Below, one piece after another: positions 14,754 through 22,552 of a DNA stretch of 22,904 nt. The DNA is taken from assembly GCA_031423155.1 (NCBI GenBank), contig JANPEZ010000098.1, forward strand, positions 1 through 22,904, written 5' to 3'. Position 1 is the first letter of the stretch, and the number at the start of each line of letters is the position of its first letter. Both the position numbers and the translations under genes were made by a program. The notes beneath the pieces are model-generated. The model did not search any database, was not told the origin of the DNA, and was given only the letters and a program-made list of their open reading frames with translations. Origin of the DNA: JANPEZ01 sp031423155. GTDB lineage: Bacteria > Actinomycetota > UBA4738 > HRBIN12.

Positions 14754-15230
14754 GTGACCGAGGCAACGCCGTTGGCCGGGGTTCTGGCCGCATCGCCCGC
14801 CGAGCTTCCGGTGATGCGTCAGGCCGGACTCATCCTTGAGAAGTTCGGCATCGCCCACGAGATCCGGATCATGTCCTCCTCTCGCAATCCCGATCTGGTC
14901 GATGAGTACGCCCGGACCGCATTCGAGCGCGGATTGAAGGTGGTCATCTGCTCGACCGGGATGTCCGGTCACCTGGCGGCGGCCGTCGCGGCCCGAACCA
15001 TCCTTCCGGTGATCGGAGTTCCGATCGCCACCGCCCCCTTGATGGTCGGCAACGAAGCGCTTGCCATCACGGCCCAGATGCCCATGGGAGTTCCGGTCGC
15101 CACGGTCGGCGTCGAGGCCTCGGTGAACGCGGCGGTCTTGGCGGCAGAGATCATCGGGATAGGCGACGAGGAGGTTCAGGCCCGCCTTTGGAAGTTCAAG
15201 GACGACCTCGCTGAGGGCCTCAAGCTTTGA
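14754..15230 (+). CDS. purE: Divergent PurE-family protein (N5-CAIR mutase / AIR carboxylase homologue)
   Basis: PurE proteins make CAIR in step 6 of purine synthesis, from N5-CAIR (class I, with PurK) or from AIR and CO2 (class II). The 158-residue length, fold pattern and position between purD and purB all indicate PurE: ELPVMRQAGLILEKFGI, RGLKVVICSTG, LPVIGVPIATAPL, ITAQMPMGVPVATVGV and NAAVLAAEIIGI align along the whole family. The active site is altered. The GSxSD loop reads ASPAE (residues 13-17), and SAHRTP reads SSSRNP (41-46), so the catalytic His is Ser43; Arg44 remains. GAGGAAHLPG reads STGMSGHLAA, keeping His73. This fits neither standard class. Start GTG; stop overlaps purB (TTGA). 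Confidence 0.85.
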   Translation: MTEATPLAGVLAASPAELPVMRQAGLILEKFGIAHEIRIMSSSRNPDLVDEYARTAFERGLKVVICSTGMSGHLAAAVAARTILPVIGVPIATAPLMVGNEALAITAQMPMGVPVATVGVEASVNAAVLAAEIIGIGDEEVQARLWKFKDDLAEGLKL

Positions 15231-16543
15231 TACCTCGATACAGCCAGCCCGAGATGGCCGCCGTCTGGTCCGACGAGACGCGCATGTCCAACTGGCTCGA
15301 GATCGAGATCCTGGCAGCCGAGGCCTGGGCCGAACTGGGGAAGATCCCGGCCGAACACGCAGCGGCGATCCGCGAACGGGCCTCGTTCACCGTCGACGCC
15401 GTCTTGGAGCGCGAACGCATCACCCGTCACGACATCGCGGCGTTCGTCGACGTGATGGCAGCCTCGGTCGGTCCGGAGGGCCGCTGGATCCACTTCGGGA
15501 TGACGTCCTCCGACGTTCTGGACACGTGCTTCGCGCTGCAGCTGCGCGCGGCGGGCGACATCCTGCTCGCGCGGATCGAAGGCCTCCTCGCCGTGGTCAA
15601 GAGACTCGCGCTAGAGCATCGCGACACGGTGATGATCGGTCGCTCGCATGGGATACACGCTGAGCCGATCAGCTTCGGGCACAAGCTCGCCGTCTGGGCC
15701 TTCGAGTTGGACCGCTCGCGCGAGCGCCTGCGTCGCGCACGCGAAACGGTCTCCGTTGGGGCCATCAGCGGTGCGGTCGGCACCTACGCGCAGCTCGATC
15801 CACGTGTGGAGGAGCTGGTGTGCGCCCGGCTGGGCCTTCGGGCCGCCGAAGCGTCTACCCAGATCATCCAGCGCGACCTGCACGCCGAGTACATGTCGGT
15901 GCTGGCGGTGCTGGCGTCCTCGTTGGATAAGTTCGCCACCGAGATCAGGCACATGGCCCGAACCGAGGTCCGCGAGGTCCAGGAGCCGTTCGCCGAGGGG
16001 CAGAAGGGTTCCAGCGCGATGCCGCACAAGCGCAACCCGGTCGCCTGCGAGCGGGTCAGCGGACTTGCCAGGACCGTTCGAGCCAACGCACAGGTGGCGT
16101 TCGAGAACGTGCCGCTCTGGCACGAGCGCGATATCTCGCATTCTTCGGCCGAGCGAGTGATCTTCCCGGATTCGACCGGCGTGCTCGACTTCATGCTCCT
16201 CGAGCTGACCAAGGTGATGGATGGCCTGAGGGTCTACCCAGGAAGGATGCTCGAGAACCTAGAGGCCGACGGAGGGCTGGCGTTCAGTCAGTCGGTCCTC
16301 CTGGCGCTCGTGGACAAAGGCCTTTCGCGCGACGACGCCTATCGCATCGTCCAACAAGCCGCGGCGCAAGCCTGGGACGAGAGCGCCGATTTCCGCGCCG
16401 TCCTCGGCTCCAACCCGGAGCTGCAGCGGCTCTTGACGCCGGAAGAGCTGAACGAGCTGTTCGATCCGAAGCGCTTCCTGCGCAACCTGTCCGGAGTCTT
16501 CGACAAGCTGGAGAAGCTTCCTGTGGAGGAGCCGGCGTCTTGA
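15227..16543 (+). CDS. purB: Adenylosuccinate lyase PurB
   Basis: Releases fumarate twice: from SAICAR in IMP synthesis and from adenylosuccinate in AMP synthesis. The 438-residue product is a standard short-form member of the fumarase/aspartase superfamily. RYSQPEMAAVWSDETRMSNWLEIE begins the protein, MTSSDVLDTCFALQL and GRSHGIHAEPISFGHK carry substrate-binding residues, and the superfamily signature GSSAMPHKRNP is intact. The start is TTG in a 4-base overlap with purE (TTGA), supported by GAGG 9 bases upstream and by the family's usual N-terminus right after it. Confidence 0.97.
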   Translation: MIPRYSQPEMAAVWSDETRMSNWLEIEILAAEAWAELGKIPAEHAAAIRERASFTVDAVLERERITRHDIAAFVDVMAASVGPEGRWIHFGMTSSDVLDTCFALQLRAAGDILLARIEGLLAVVKRLALEHRDTVMIGRSHGIHAEPISFGHKLAVWAFELDRSRERLRRARETVSVGAISGAVGTYAQLDPRVEELVCARLGLRAAEASTQIIQRDLHAEYMSVLAVLASSLDKFATEIRHMARTEVREVQEPFAEGQKGSSAMPHKRNPVACERVSGLARTVRANAQVAFENVPLWHERDISHSSAERVIFPDSTGVLDFMLLELTKVMDGLRVYPGRMLENLEADGGLAFSQSVLLALVDKGLSRDDAYRIVQQAAAQAWDESADFRAVLGSNPELQRLLTPEELNELFDPKRFLRNLSGVFDKLEKLPVEEPAS

Positions 16544-17481
16544 AGCTGCACGCGCGGGGCAAGGTCCGCGACGTATACGAAGCCGGACCCGATTCGCTTC
16601 TGCTGGTCGCTACCGATCGCATCTCGGCCTTCGATGTCATCCTTCCCACGCCCGTCCCCGACAAGGGCCGCGTCCTGACGGGACTGTCCCTCTTCTGGTT
16701 CGAACGGACCGCCGACCTCGTCGCCAACCACCTGATCACAGCCGAGCGGTGGAACTTCCCGGAGCCCTTCGGGTCGGAGACCGCGCTCGGTGGCCGCGCG
16801 ATGCTCGTCAAGCGTGCCGATGTTGTCCCCGTCGAATGCGTCGCGCGCGGATACCTGTCCGGTTCGGGGTGGAAGCAGTACCTGGACCGCGGCGAGGTCT
16901 GCGGCATACCGCTGCCACCCGGGCTCCAGGAGTCATCCCGCCTGCCCGAGCCCATCTTCACTCCCACGACGAAAGCCGCCCAGGGACACGACCTTCCTCT
17001 CACTCCCACCGAGGCCGCAGATCTGGTCGGACTAGGCCTGGCCGAGAGGCTGAAGGAACTTACCTTGACCATCTATGAGCGCGCGGCCGCGGTCGCCGCG
17101 GAACGCGGCATCATCCTGGCCGACACCAAGTTCGAGTTCGGATTCTGCCAAGGGGAGTTGATCCTGGTCGATGAGGTCTGCACCCCGGACTCGTCCAGGT
17201 TCTGGCCGGTGAAGGGCTACGAACCCGGTCACGCACAGCCCTCCTTCGACAAGCAGTACGTGCGGGACTGGCTCGACATGAGCGGCTGGGATCACGAACC
17301 GCCGCCGCCCGAGCTGTCTTCCGAGGTGGTAGATCGCACGGCCGCCAGGTACATCGAGGCCTACGAACTGCTGACGGGTGAGAGCTTCTCGCGCTACCGC
17401 CAGCGGATGGGCGTCATGGAAGACGACGACTGGGAGACTTGCGCTGTCAACCTAGACCGCCTGAGGGAGGGGCCTGCGTGA
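16540..17481 (+). CDS. purC: SAICAR synthetase PurC
   Basis: Joins aspartate to CAIR with ATP to give SAICAR. The 313-residue product is of the longer type seen in actinobacteria and fungi. It has GKVRDVYEAGPDSLLLVATDRISAFDVILP at the ATP site, VECVARGYLSGSGWKQY, PEPIFTPTTKA, the signature LILVDEVCTPDSSRFW, and GHAQPSFDKQYVRDWL. The TTG start lies in a TTGA overlap with purB and has a strong GGAGGA site 9 bases upstream, which fixes the start. It should use the CAIR produced by the unusual PurE homologue encoded two genes upstream. Confidence 0.97.
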   Translation: MKLHARGKVRDVYEAGPDSLLLVATDRISAFDVILPTPVPDKGRVLTGLSLFWFERTADLVANHLITAERWNFPEPFGSETALGGRAMLVKRADVVPVECVARGYLSGSGWKQYLDRGEVCGIPLPPGLQESSRLPEPIFTPTTKAAQGHDLPLTPTEAADLVGLGLAERLKELTLTIYERAAAVAAERGIILADTKFEFGFCQGELILVDEVCTPDSSRFWPVKGYEPGHAQPSFDKQYVRDWLDMSGWDHEPPPPELSSEVVDRTAARYIEAYELLTGESFSRYRQRMGVMEDDDWETCAVNLDRLREGPA

Positions 17482-17722
17482 AGTTCGAGTTCGAGGTCCT
17501 CGTTTCGTTGAAACCCGGTCTGTCCGATCCGGCGGGCAAGGCGGTGGAATCGTCGCTTCCGGCACTCGGCTGGACGAACGTCGCCGACGTTAAGGTCGGC
17601 AAGCACATCAAGTTGTCGGTTGAGGCGGCCGACGAGTCCGCCGCTCACGCACAGGTCGAGGAGATGGCCCTCCGGTTGCTGTCCAACCCGGTCATCGAGG
17701 ACTTCCGGATCCTGGAGGAGGA

Positions 17723-17726
<4 letters not shown>
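17478..17726 (+). CDS. purS: FGAM synthase subunit PurS
   Basis: Small structural subunit that bridges PurL and PurQ and helps ammonia pass between them. The 82-residue product reads FEFEVLVSLKPGLSDPAGKAVESSLPALG, then VGKHIKLSVEA, and ends NPVIEDFRILEEE, matching the family over its full length. The GTG start at 17478 is preferred over upstream in-frame codons because it makes a GTGA overlap with purC and has GGGAGGGG about 5 bases before it. Its stop overlaps the purQ start by 4 bases. Confidence 0.95.
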
Positions 17727-18424
<698 letters not shown>

Positions 18425-18425
18425 G

Positions 18426-20630
18426 GTGTCGGTGACCGAGCAACCCTTGCACCGGGCTCTGGGCTTGACCGATGACGAACTCGAGGCGATAAGCGGGCGG
18501 CTCGGCCGCGAGCCGATGCGTGCTGAACTCGCCATGTATGCCGCGATGTGGTCGGAGCACTGCTCCTATAAGTCCTCGAAGATCCATCTTCGCAAGCTTC
18601 CTACGGAGGGTTCGGCCGTCCTGGTCGGTCCGGGACAGGACGCCGGGGCGGTCGACTTCGGCGATGGCATGGCCGTCGTATTCAAGATCGAGTCTCACTC
18701 GCACCCGAGCGCTATCGAGCCGTACCAAGGAGCTGCGACCGGTGTCGGCGGCATCGTGCGCGACATCATCTCGATGGGTGCGCGCCCGGTCGCACTGCTC
18801 GACCCGCTGCGTTTCGGACCGTTGACCGATGCGCGGAACCGCTGGCTCCTATCGGGCGTGGTTGCCGGGATCGGCGGGTACGGCAACTGCATCGGTGTGC
18901 CGACCGTCGGCGGTGAGATCTCGTTCGCCGACGCGCACAGCGCGAACCCGTCCGTCAACGTGATGTGCGCGGGGGTCGCGCGCGCCGACATGCTGGTGAC
19001 GTCGACGTCCCTGACGGCACACGAGGGTTCGCTGATGGTGCTGTACGGCGCCGCCACCGGCCGCGACGGTATCGGCGGGGTCAGCGTTCTCGCCAGCGCC
19101 ACCTTGGACGAAGGCAGCGCCGAGTCGCGCCCGTCGGTTCAGATCGGCGATCCTTTCGCCGAGAAGCTCCTGATCGAAGCCTCGCTGGAGATGATCGAGC
19201 GAGGTCTGCTCGAGGGTCTCCAGGACCTGGGTGGCGCCGGCATCACCTGCGCGGTCAGCGAATCCGCCGCGCGCGCCGGCATGGGCGCGGACCTGGACCT
19301 TGACGCCGTCCCGCTTCGCGAGCCGGCGATGGAGCCGTTCGAGATCTTGACCAGCGAGTCGCAGGAGCGGATGCTCGCGATAGTCCATGCCTCGCAACTG
19401 GCTGCGGTGCAAGAGGTATGCGAACGCTGGGGGATCAGGTCCTCCGTCATCGCCACGCTGGTCGATGGCGATCTGCTGACCGTCCGCCGGGCGGGAGAGG
19501 TGGTCGCCCAGATCCCAGCGACGTCCCTCACCGATGAGGGCCCCGAATACGACCGTCCCCAGCAAGCCCAGGCCGAGCCGGAGGGTGAGGACCCGACGTT
19601 CGCACCGTTCGAGGGCGACTTGCGCGAGGCTTTCTTCGCGGTTCTATCCTCACCGAACATAGCCTCGAAGCACTGGGTCTCGGAGCAGTACGACTCCTTC
19701 GTGCAGGGCAACACGGTGGCGGGGCAGGGGAGCGACGCCGCTATCGTTCGCATCGAGGGAACTCTGAAGGCCATGGCCCTTTCCAGCGACGGCAAGGGGC
19801 GATTCGGCTCGCTCGATCCCTACCTGGGCGCGGCGCACGCTGTGGCCGAGGCCGCTCGGAACGTTGCGGTAACCGGCGCGAGGCCGCTAGCCATCACCAA
19901 CTGCATGAACTTCGGGAATCCCGAGCGGCCCGTCGTCATGTGGCAGTTCTCCGAGTCGGTGCGCGGGATGGGCGATGCCTGTCTCGCGCTCGACACGCCG
20001 GTCACGGGCGGGAACGTGAGCTTCTACAACGAATCGGGCGACTCGGCGATCTGGCCCACGCCCGTGATCGGGATGCTGGGGTTGCTGGAAGATCACCGGC
20101 TGCTCGTGAGGCCGGGATTCACCAGGAGCGGCCTGACCATCTTCTCCCTCGGCGAGACCCTGGCCGAACTCGGCGGTTCCGAGTTCGCCGAAGTCTTGCT
20201 CGGCTCCGTGTCCGGCCATCCGCCGGTACTGGACTTCGACCGGGAGAGGGCGTTGCTGGAACTCCTGCAGGCCGCTGCGGCGCAGGGTGTTCTGGCCTCG
20301 GCGCACGATTGCTCGGACGGCGGCATAGCTATAGCGCTGGCCGAATGCGCGATCGCTGGAGGCCACGGTTTCAGCGTCGCTCTGCCGGGCGACCTGCCCC
20401 CGCACGTCGCGGCGTTCAGCGAGTCGGCATCTAGAGCGGTGGTATCCGTAGCCCCCGAGCACCTCGAGTCGTTCCGATCCCTGGCCGCATCGCACGGTGT
20501 TCCGGCGGCGCGCATCGGCGAGACAGGCGGCCCCCGAGTGGTATTCGAGGGTCTCTTCGAGACCACCGTGGACGAGATCCGCGAGGCGTTCTCGTCCGCG
20601 ATCCCTCGGCTTATGGGCGACTTAACCTAG
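18426..20630 (+). CDS. purL: FGAM synthase subunit PurL (small form)
   Basis: Uses ATP and PurQ-derived ammonia to convert FGAR to FGAM. The 734-residue product is the short PurL that needs PurS and PurQ, both encoded just upstream. MWSEHCSYKSSK, FKIESHSHPSAIEPYQGAATGVGGIVRDI, DLGGAGITCAVSESAARAG, and SKHWVSEQYDSFVQGNTV, with a second half containing NCMNFGNPERPVVMWQF, VTGGNVSFYNES and ASAHDCSDGGIAIALAE, show both AIRS-type halves. GTG start; another in-frame GTG lies at 18432. It ends the visible purine operon: purF and purM, often next, are absent and only 39-57 bases without a clear terminator follow. Confidence 0.97.
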   Translation: MSVTEQPLHRALGLTDDELEAISGRLGREPMRAELAMYAAMWSEHCSYKSSKIHLRKLPTEGSAVLVGPGQDAGAVDFGDGMAVVFKIESHSHPSAIEPYQGAATGVGGIVRDIISMGARPVALLDPLRFGPLTDARNRWLLSGVVAGIGGYGNCIGVPTVGGEISFADAHSANPSVNVMCAGVARADMLVTSTSLTAHEGSLMVLYGAATGRDGIGGVSVLASATLDEGSAESRPSVQIGDPFAEKLLIEASLEMIERGLLEGLQDLGGAGITCAVSESAARAGMGADLDLDAVPLREPAMEPFEILTSESQERMLAIVHASQLAAVQEVCERWGIRSSVIATLVDGDLLTVRRAGEVVAQIPATSLTDEGPEYDRPQQAQAEPEGEDPTFAPFEGDLREAFFAVLSSPNIASKHWVSEQYDSFVQGNTVAGQGSDAAIVRIEGTLKAMALSSDGKGRFGSLDPYLGAAHAVAEAARNVAVTGARPLAITNCMNFGNPERPVVMWQFSESVRGMGDACLALDTPVTGGNVSFYNESGDSAIWPTPVIGMLGLLEDHRLLVRPGFTRSGLTIFSLGETLAELGGSEFAEVLLGSVSGHPPVLDFDRERALLELLQAAAAQGVLASAHDCSDGGIAIALAECAIAGGHGFSVALPGDLPPHVAAFSESASRAVVSVAPEHLESFRSLAASHGVPAARIGETGGPRVVFEGLFETTVDEIREAFSSAIPRLMGDLT

Positions 20631-20669
20631 CCCGTTTCACGGTTCCGGCCCGGCCAACGTCATTCCCAT

Positions 20670-21152
20670 GTGGTTGCATCTTCGATCGTGAGCCCGCCGC
20701 CGTTCCTGAGCTTCATGGAGGCCAACCGCGCCGCCGTGTATAGGTTCCTCGTGGCTGCCGTCGGGCCGGCCGACGCCGACGATTGCTTCCAGGAGACCTT
20801 CCTGTCGGCGCTGCGCGCGTACGGGCGGGTGCAGGATGTCGACCGGCTCGACAGATGGGTGATGAAGATCGCCTCCCGCAAGGCGATCGATCATCACCGC
20901 GGCAGGACGAGTCGCTCAACGCTCGTCGAGACCCCGGAGCGAGCCGGTCCGGGGGACGAGCCGTTCGATGCGGCCGATCCGCTCTGGCTCGCGGTGCGGT
21001 CTCTGCCGTCCAGACAGCGGATCGCGGTGGTTCATAGGTACGTATCCGACCTGTCCTACGCGGAAGTCGCTGCGCTCATGGGTTCGAGCCAGGAGACGGC
21101 CCGAGCCAACGTGTACCAGGGGATGAAGAAACTCAAGGAGCTGATGTCATGA
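20670..21152 (+). CDS. ECF-like RNA polymerase sigma factor
   Basis: A group IV sigma-70 factor of about 150-160 residues. Region 2 is visible as MEANRAAVYRFLVAAVGPADADDCFQETFLSALRAY, with the -10-contacting part WVMKIASRKAIDHHRGR. Region 4 is SLPSRQRIAVVHRYVSDLSYAEVAALMGSSQETARANVYQGMKKLKEL, a full helix-turn-helix. Regions 1 and 3 are missing, as in ECF factors. The start is uncertain: GTG at 20670 or 20688, or ATG at 20715; none has a good ribosome site. The stop overlaps the next gene, an Ogt-type alkyltransferase (ATGA), and no separate anti-sigma gene is nearby. Confidence 0.85.
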   Translation: MVASSIVSPPPFLSFMEANRAAVYRFLVAAVGPADADDCFQETFLSALRAYGRVQDVDRLDRWVMKIASRKAIDHHRGRTSRSTLVETPERAGPGDEPFDAADPLWLAVRSLPSRQRIAVVHRYVSDLSYAEVAALMGSSQETARANVYQGMKKLKELMS

Positions 21153-21766
21153 AGACGACAGAACTCAAACGCCTTGTGCCGGACCGTATCTGGGTCGATC
21201 GCTCGAGCGCTGTCGCCGCCGACGCCCTGGCCGAGGAAGCGGATCGGGCGGGCCTCATCGATGTCGGACTCGGCGTCGTCGGCTCACCTATCGGGGATCT
21301 GACCGTGGCGGTGAGCCGTCGCGGCCTGGCCCGGGTGCTGTTCGAAGATGAGGACCTGGACGTGGCGCTCGACCTGCTCGCGCGAGAAGTCGGTCCGAGG
21401 ATCTTGATCTCGACACGTCTCACCCAGGATGTCCGCCGGGAGTTGGACGAGTACTTCGACGGAAGCCGCAGGCGGTTCAGCCTGCGGCTGGACCGCAGGC
21501 TGATCCACGGCATCGCCCTGCAGGTCCTGTCCGCGACCGCCCGGGTTCCCTTCGGTGCCGTCACGACTTATGGCGAGCTTGCCGGGCGCATCGGCAAGCC
21601 GAAGGCGGCTAGGGCGGTCGGCAACGCTCTGGGGTCGAATCCGATCCCGATCGTCATCCCCTGCCACCGCGTTCTGAGGGCCGGGGGGGAGCTCGGCGGC
21701 TACGCGGGAGGCCTGGACCGCAAGGCCGAGTTGCTCGGCCTGGAGGGTTTTCTCCCCCGGAAGTGA
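21149..21766 (+). CDS. ogt: Methylated-DNA-protein-cysteine methyltransferase (Ogt type) with N-terminal extension
   Basis: Suicide repair protein that moves methyl or alkyl groups from O6-alkylguanine in DNA onto its own Cys. The active site is Cys172 in PIVIPCHRV. The helix-turn-helix before it reads VPFGAVTTYGELAGRIGKPKAARAVGNALGSNP, as in all Ogt/Ada-C proteins, and GGYAGGLDRKAELLGLE follows. The Ogt N-terminal domain begins near residue 40 (VGSPIGDLTVAVSRRGLARVLFED). The first 38 or so residues, charged and probably helical, are an addition to the usual 165-180 residues. The ATG start is in a 4-base overlap with the sigma factor stop, so the two are translated together. The extension could be a sigma-contacting segment; this is conjecture. 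Confidence 0.93.
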   Translation: MKTTELKRLVPDRIWVDRSSAVAADALAEEADRAGLIDVGLGVVGSPIGDLTVAVSRRGLARVLFEDEDLDVALDLLAREVGPRILISTRLTQDVRRELDEYFDGSRRRFSLRLDRRLIHGIALQVLSATARVPFGAVTTYGELAGRIGKPKAARAVGNALGSNPIPIVIPCHRVLRAGGELGGYAGGLDRKAELLGLEGFLPRK

Positions 21767-21827
21767 CGGGCATCACTGCACCGATCGGGGGTTCCGTGTT
21801 CTGCTCTTGAGCCCCTTGCTAGGCACC

Positions 21828-21848
21828 TGCCATATATGGCATATGGCA
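21828..21848. promoter_or_regulatory. Palindromic operator candidate upstream of the vapBC-like pair
   Basis: TGCCATATATGGCA (21828-21841) is a perfect 14-base palindrome, directly followed by a further half-site TATGGCA (21842-21848), just 11 bases before the antitoxin ATG. A TTGCTA hexamer at 21816-21821 is 18 bases upstream of CATATG (21840-21845), so the palindrome overlaps the likely promoter. Ribbon-helix-helix antitoxins bind such repeats to repress their own operon. The AT-rich patch stands out in this GC-rich window. Confidence 0.6.
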
Positions 21849-21859
21849 TACTTCTGAGC

Positions 21860-22117
21860 ATGGAGAAGACGACCGTGTACCTGAGCGAGGAGATCCAGAG
21901 GGGCCTGGGCGCCCTCGCGCGCAAAACCGGCCGCCCCAAGGCTGAACTCATCCGCGAGGCCCTCGAGCGCTACATCGAAGCCGAGGACGACTTCGTTCTG
22001 CCCTCCTGGGTCGGCGCCGCGAAGGGCGGGCCGGTAACCGACTCCTCGACGATCAAGCAAGAAGCGCGCGCGGCCTGGTATGGACATCTCAAGAAGAAGT
22101 ACGGATGGGAGGACTGA
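21860..22117 (+). CDS. vapB: Ribbon-helix-helix antitoxin (CopG/VapB-like)
   Basis: An 85-residue antitoxin. The N-terminal ribbon-helix-helix (EKTTVYLSEEIQRGLGALARKTGRPKAELIREALERYI, about residues 2-40) binds DNA; the rest, including LPSWVGAAKGG and the Lys-rich end, probably wraps the toxin. I chose ATG 21860 because the conserved KTTVYL strand then begins at residue 3; an in-frame ATG at 21836 adds 8 residues encoded by the palindromic promoter region. No clear ribosome site precedes it, and the transcript may be nearly leaderless. One base separates its stop from the toxin GTG. Confidence 0.85.
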   Translation: MEKTTVYLSEEIQRGLGALARKTGRPKAELIREALERYIEAEDDFVLPSWVGAAKGGPVTDSSTIKQEARAAWYGHLKKKYGWED

Positions 22118-22118
22118 A

Positions 22119-22517
22119 GTGATAACCCTTGACTCATCGGGGGTTATCGCGCTGGCGAGGCCGCGTGACCGGAACCATCAGAAGGCGGTGGGGGCCCTTG
22201 AGGCGGCGCGCTCATCGATCGTCGTTCCGGCGCCGGTGTTGTCCGAGATCGCTTGGGTGTTGGAGCTCCGCATGGGTCCGACGTCGATGGACGGCGTCCT
22301 GTCGGGGTTGGAACGGGGGACAACCCTCCTGGACTGTTGCGACTCAGACATACCCAGGGTCCGCGAACTGATGGCGCGATACGCGGATCTCGGGCTCGGC
22401 TTTTCCGACGCCGCGGTGATCGCGTGCGCTGAGAGGAACGGAGGGACGGTCCTGACCTTTGATAGACGCGATTTCGACGTCGTAGCGGGCGAGGGTTTGA
22501 TCACGATCATCCCGTGA
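22119..22517 (+). CDS. vapC: PIN-domain toxin (VapC-like ribonuclease)
   Basis: Predicted Mg-dependent endoribonuclease toxin of 132 residues. The four acidic PIN residues can be seen: Asp5 in LDSSGVIAL, Glu43 in VLSEIAWVLE, Asp97 in GFSDAAVIACAERN and Asp115 in TFDRRDFD. All are present, so it should be active. The GTG start at 22119 has GGGAGGA 5 bases upstream, within the antitoxin's last codons, and lies one base after the antitoxin stop, the usual arrangement for a toxin-antitoxin pair. The target RNA cannot be inferred. Confidence 0.9.
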   Translation: MITLDSSGVIALARPRDRNHQKAVGALEAARSSIVVPAPVLSEIAWVLELRMGPTSMDGVLSGLERGTTLLDCCDSDIPRVRELMARYADLGLGFSDAAVIACAERNGGTVLTFDRRDFDVVAGEGLITIIP

Positions 22518-22552
22518 GGGCCCGAACCGGCCTCTTCCGCGTAGAAAAAGAC

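Noticed and set aside
20631..20669. Possible terminator after purL
   Set aside because: Only short GGCC/GGCC-type pairings and no T-run; too weak to call, so read-through into the sigma gene is possible.
21767..21827. GGGG...CCCC pairing and a GGTTC-like stretch after ogt, examined as terminator or tRNA fragment
   Set aside because: The stem is only 4 bases with a long loop and there is no tRNA fold, so neither call is supported.
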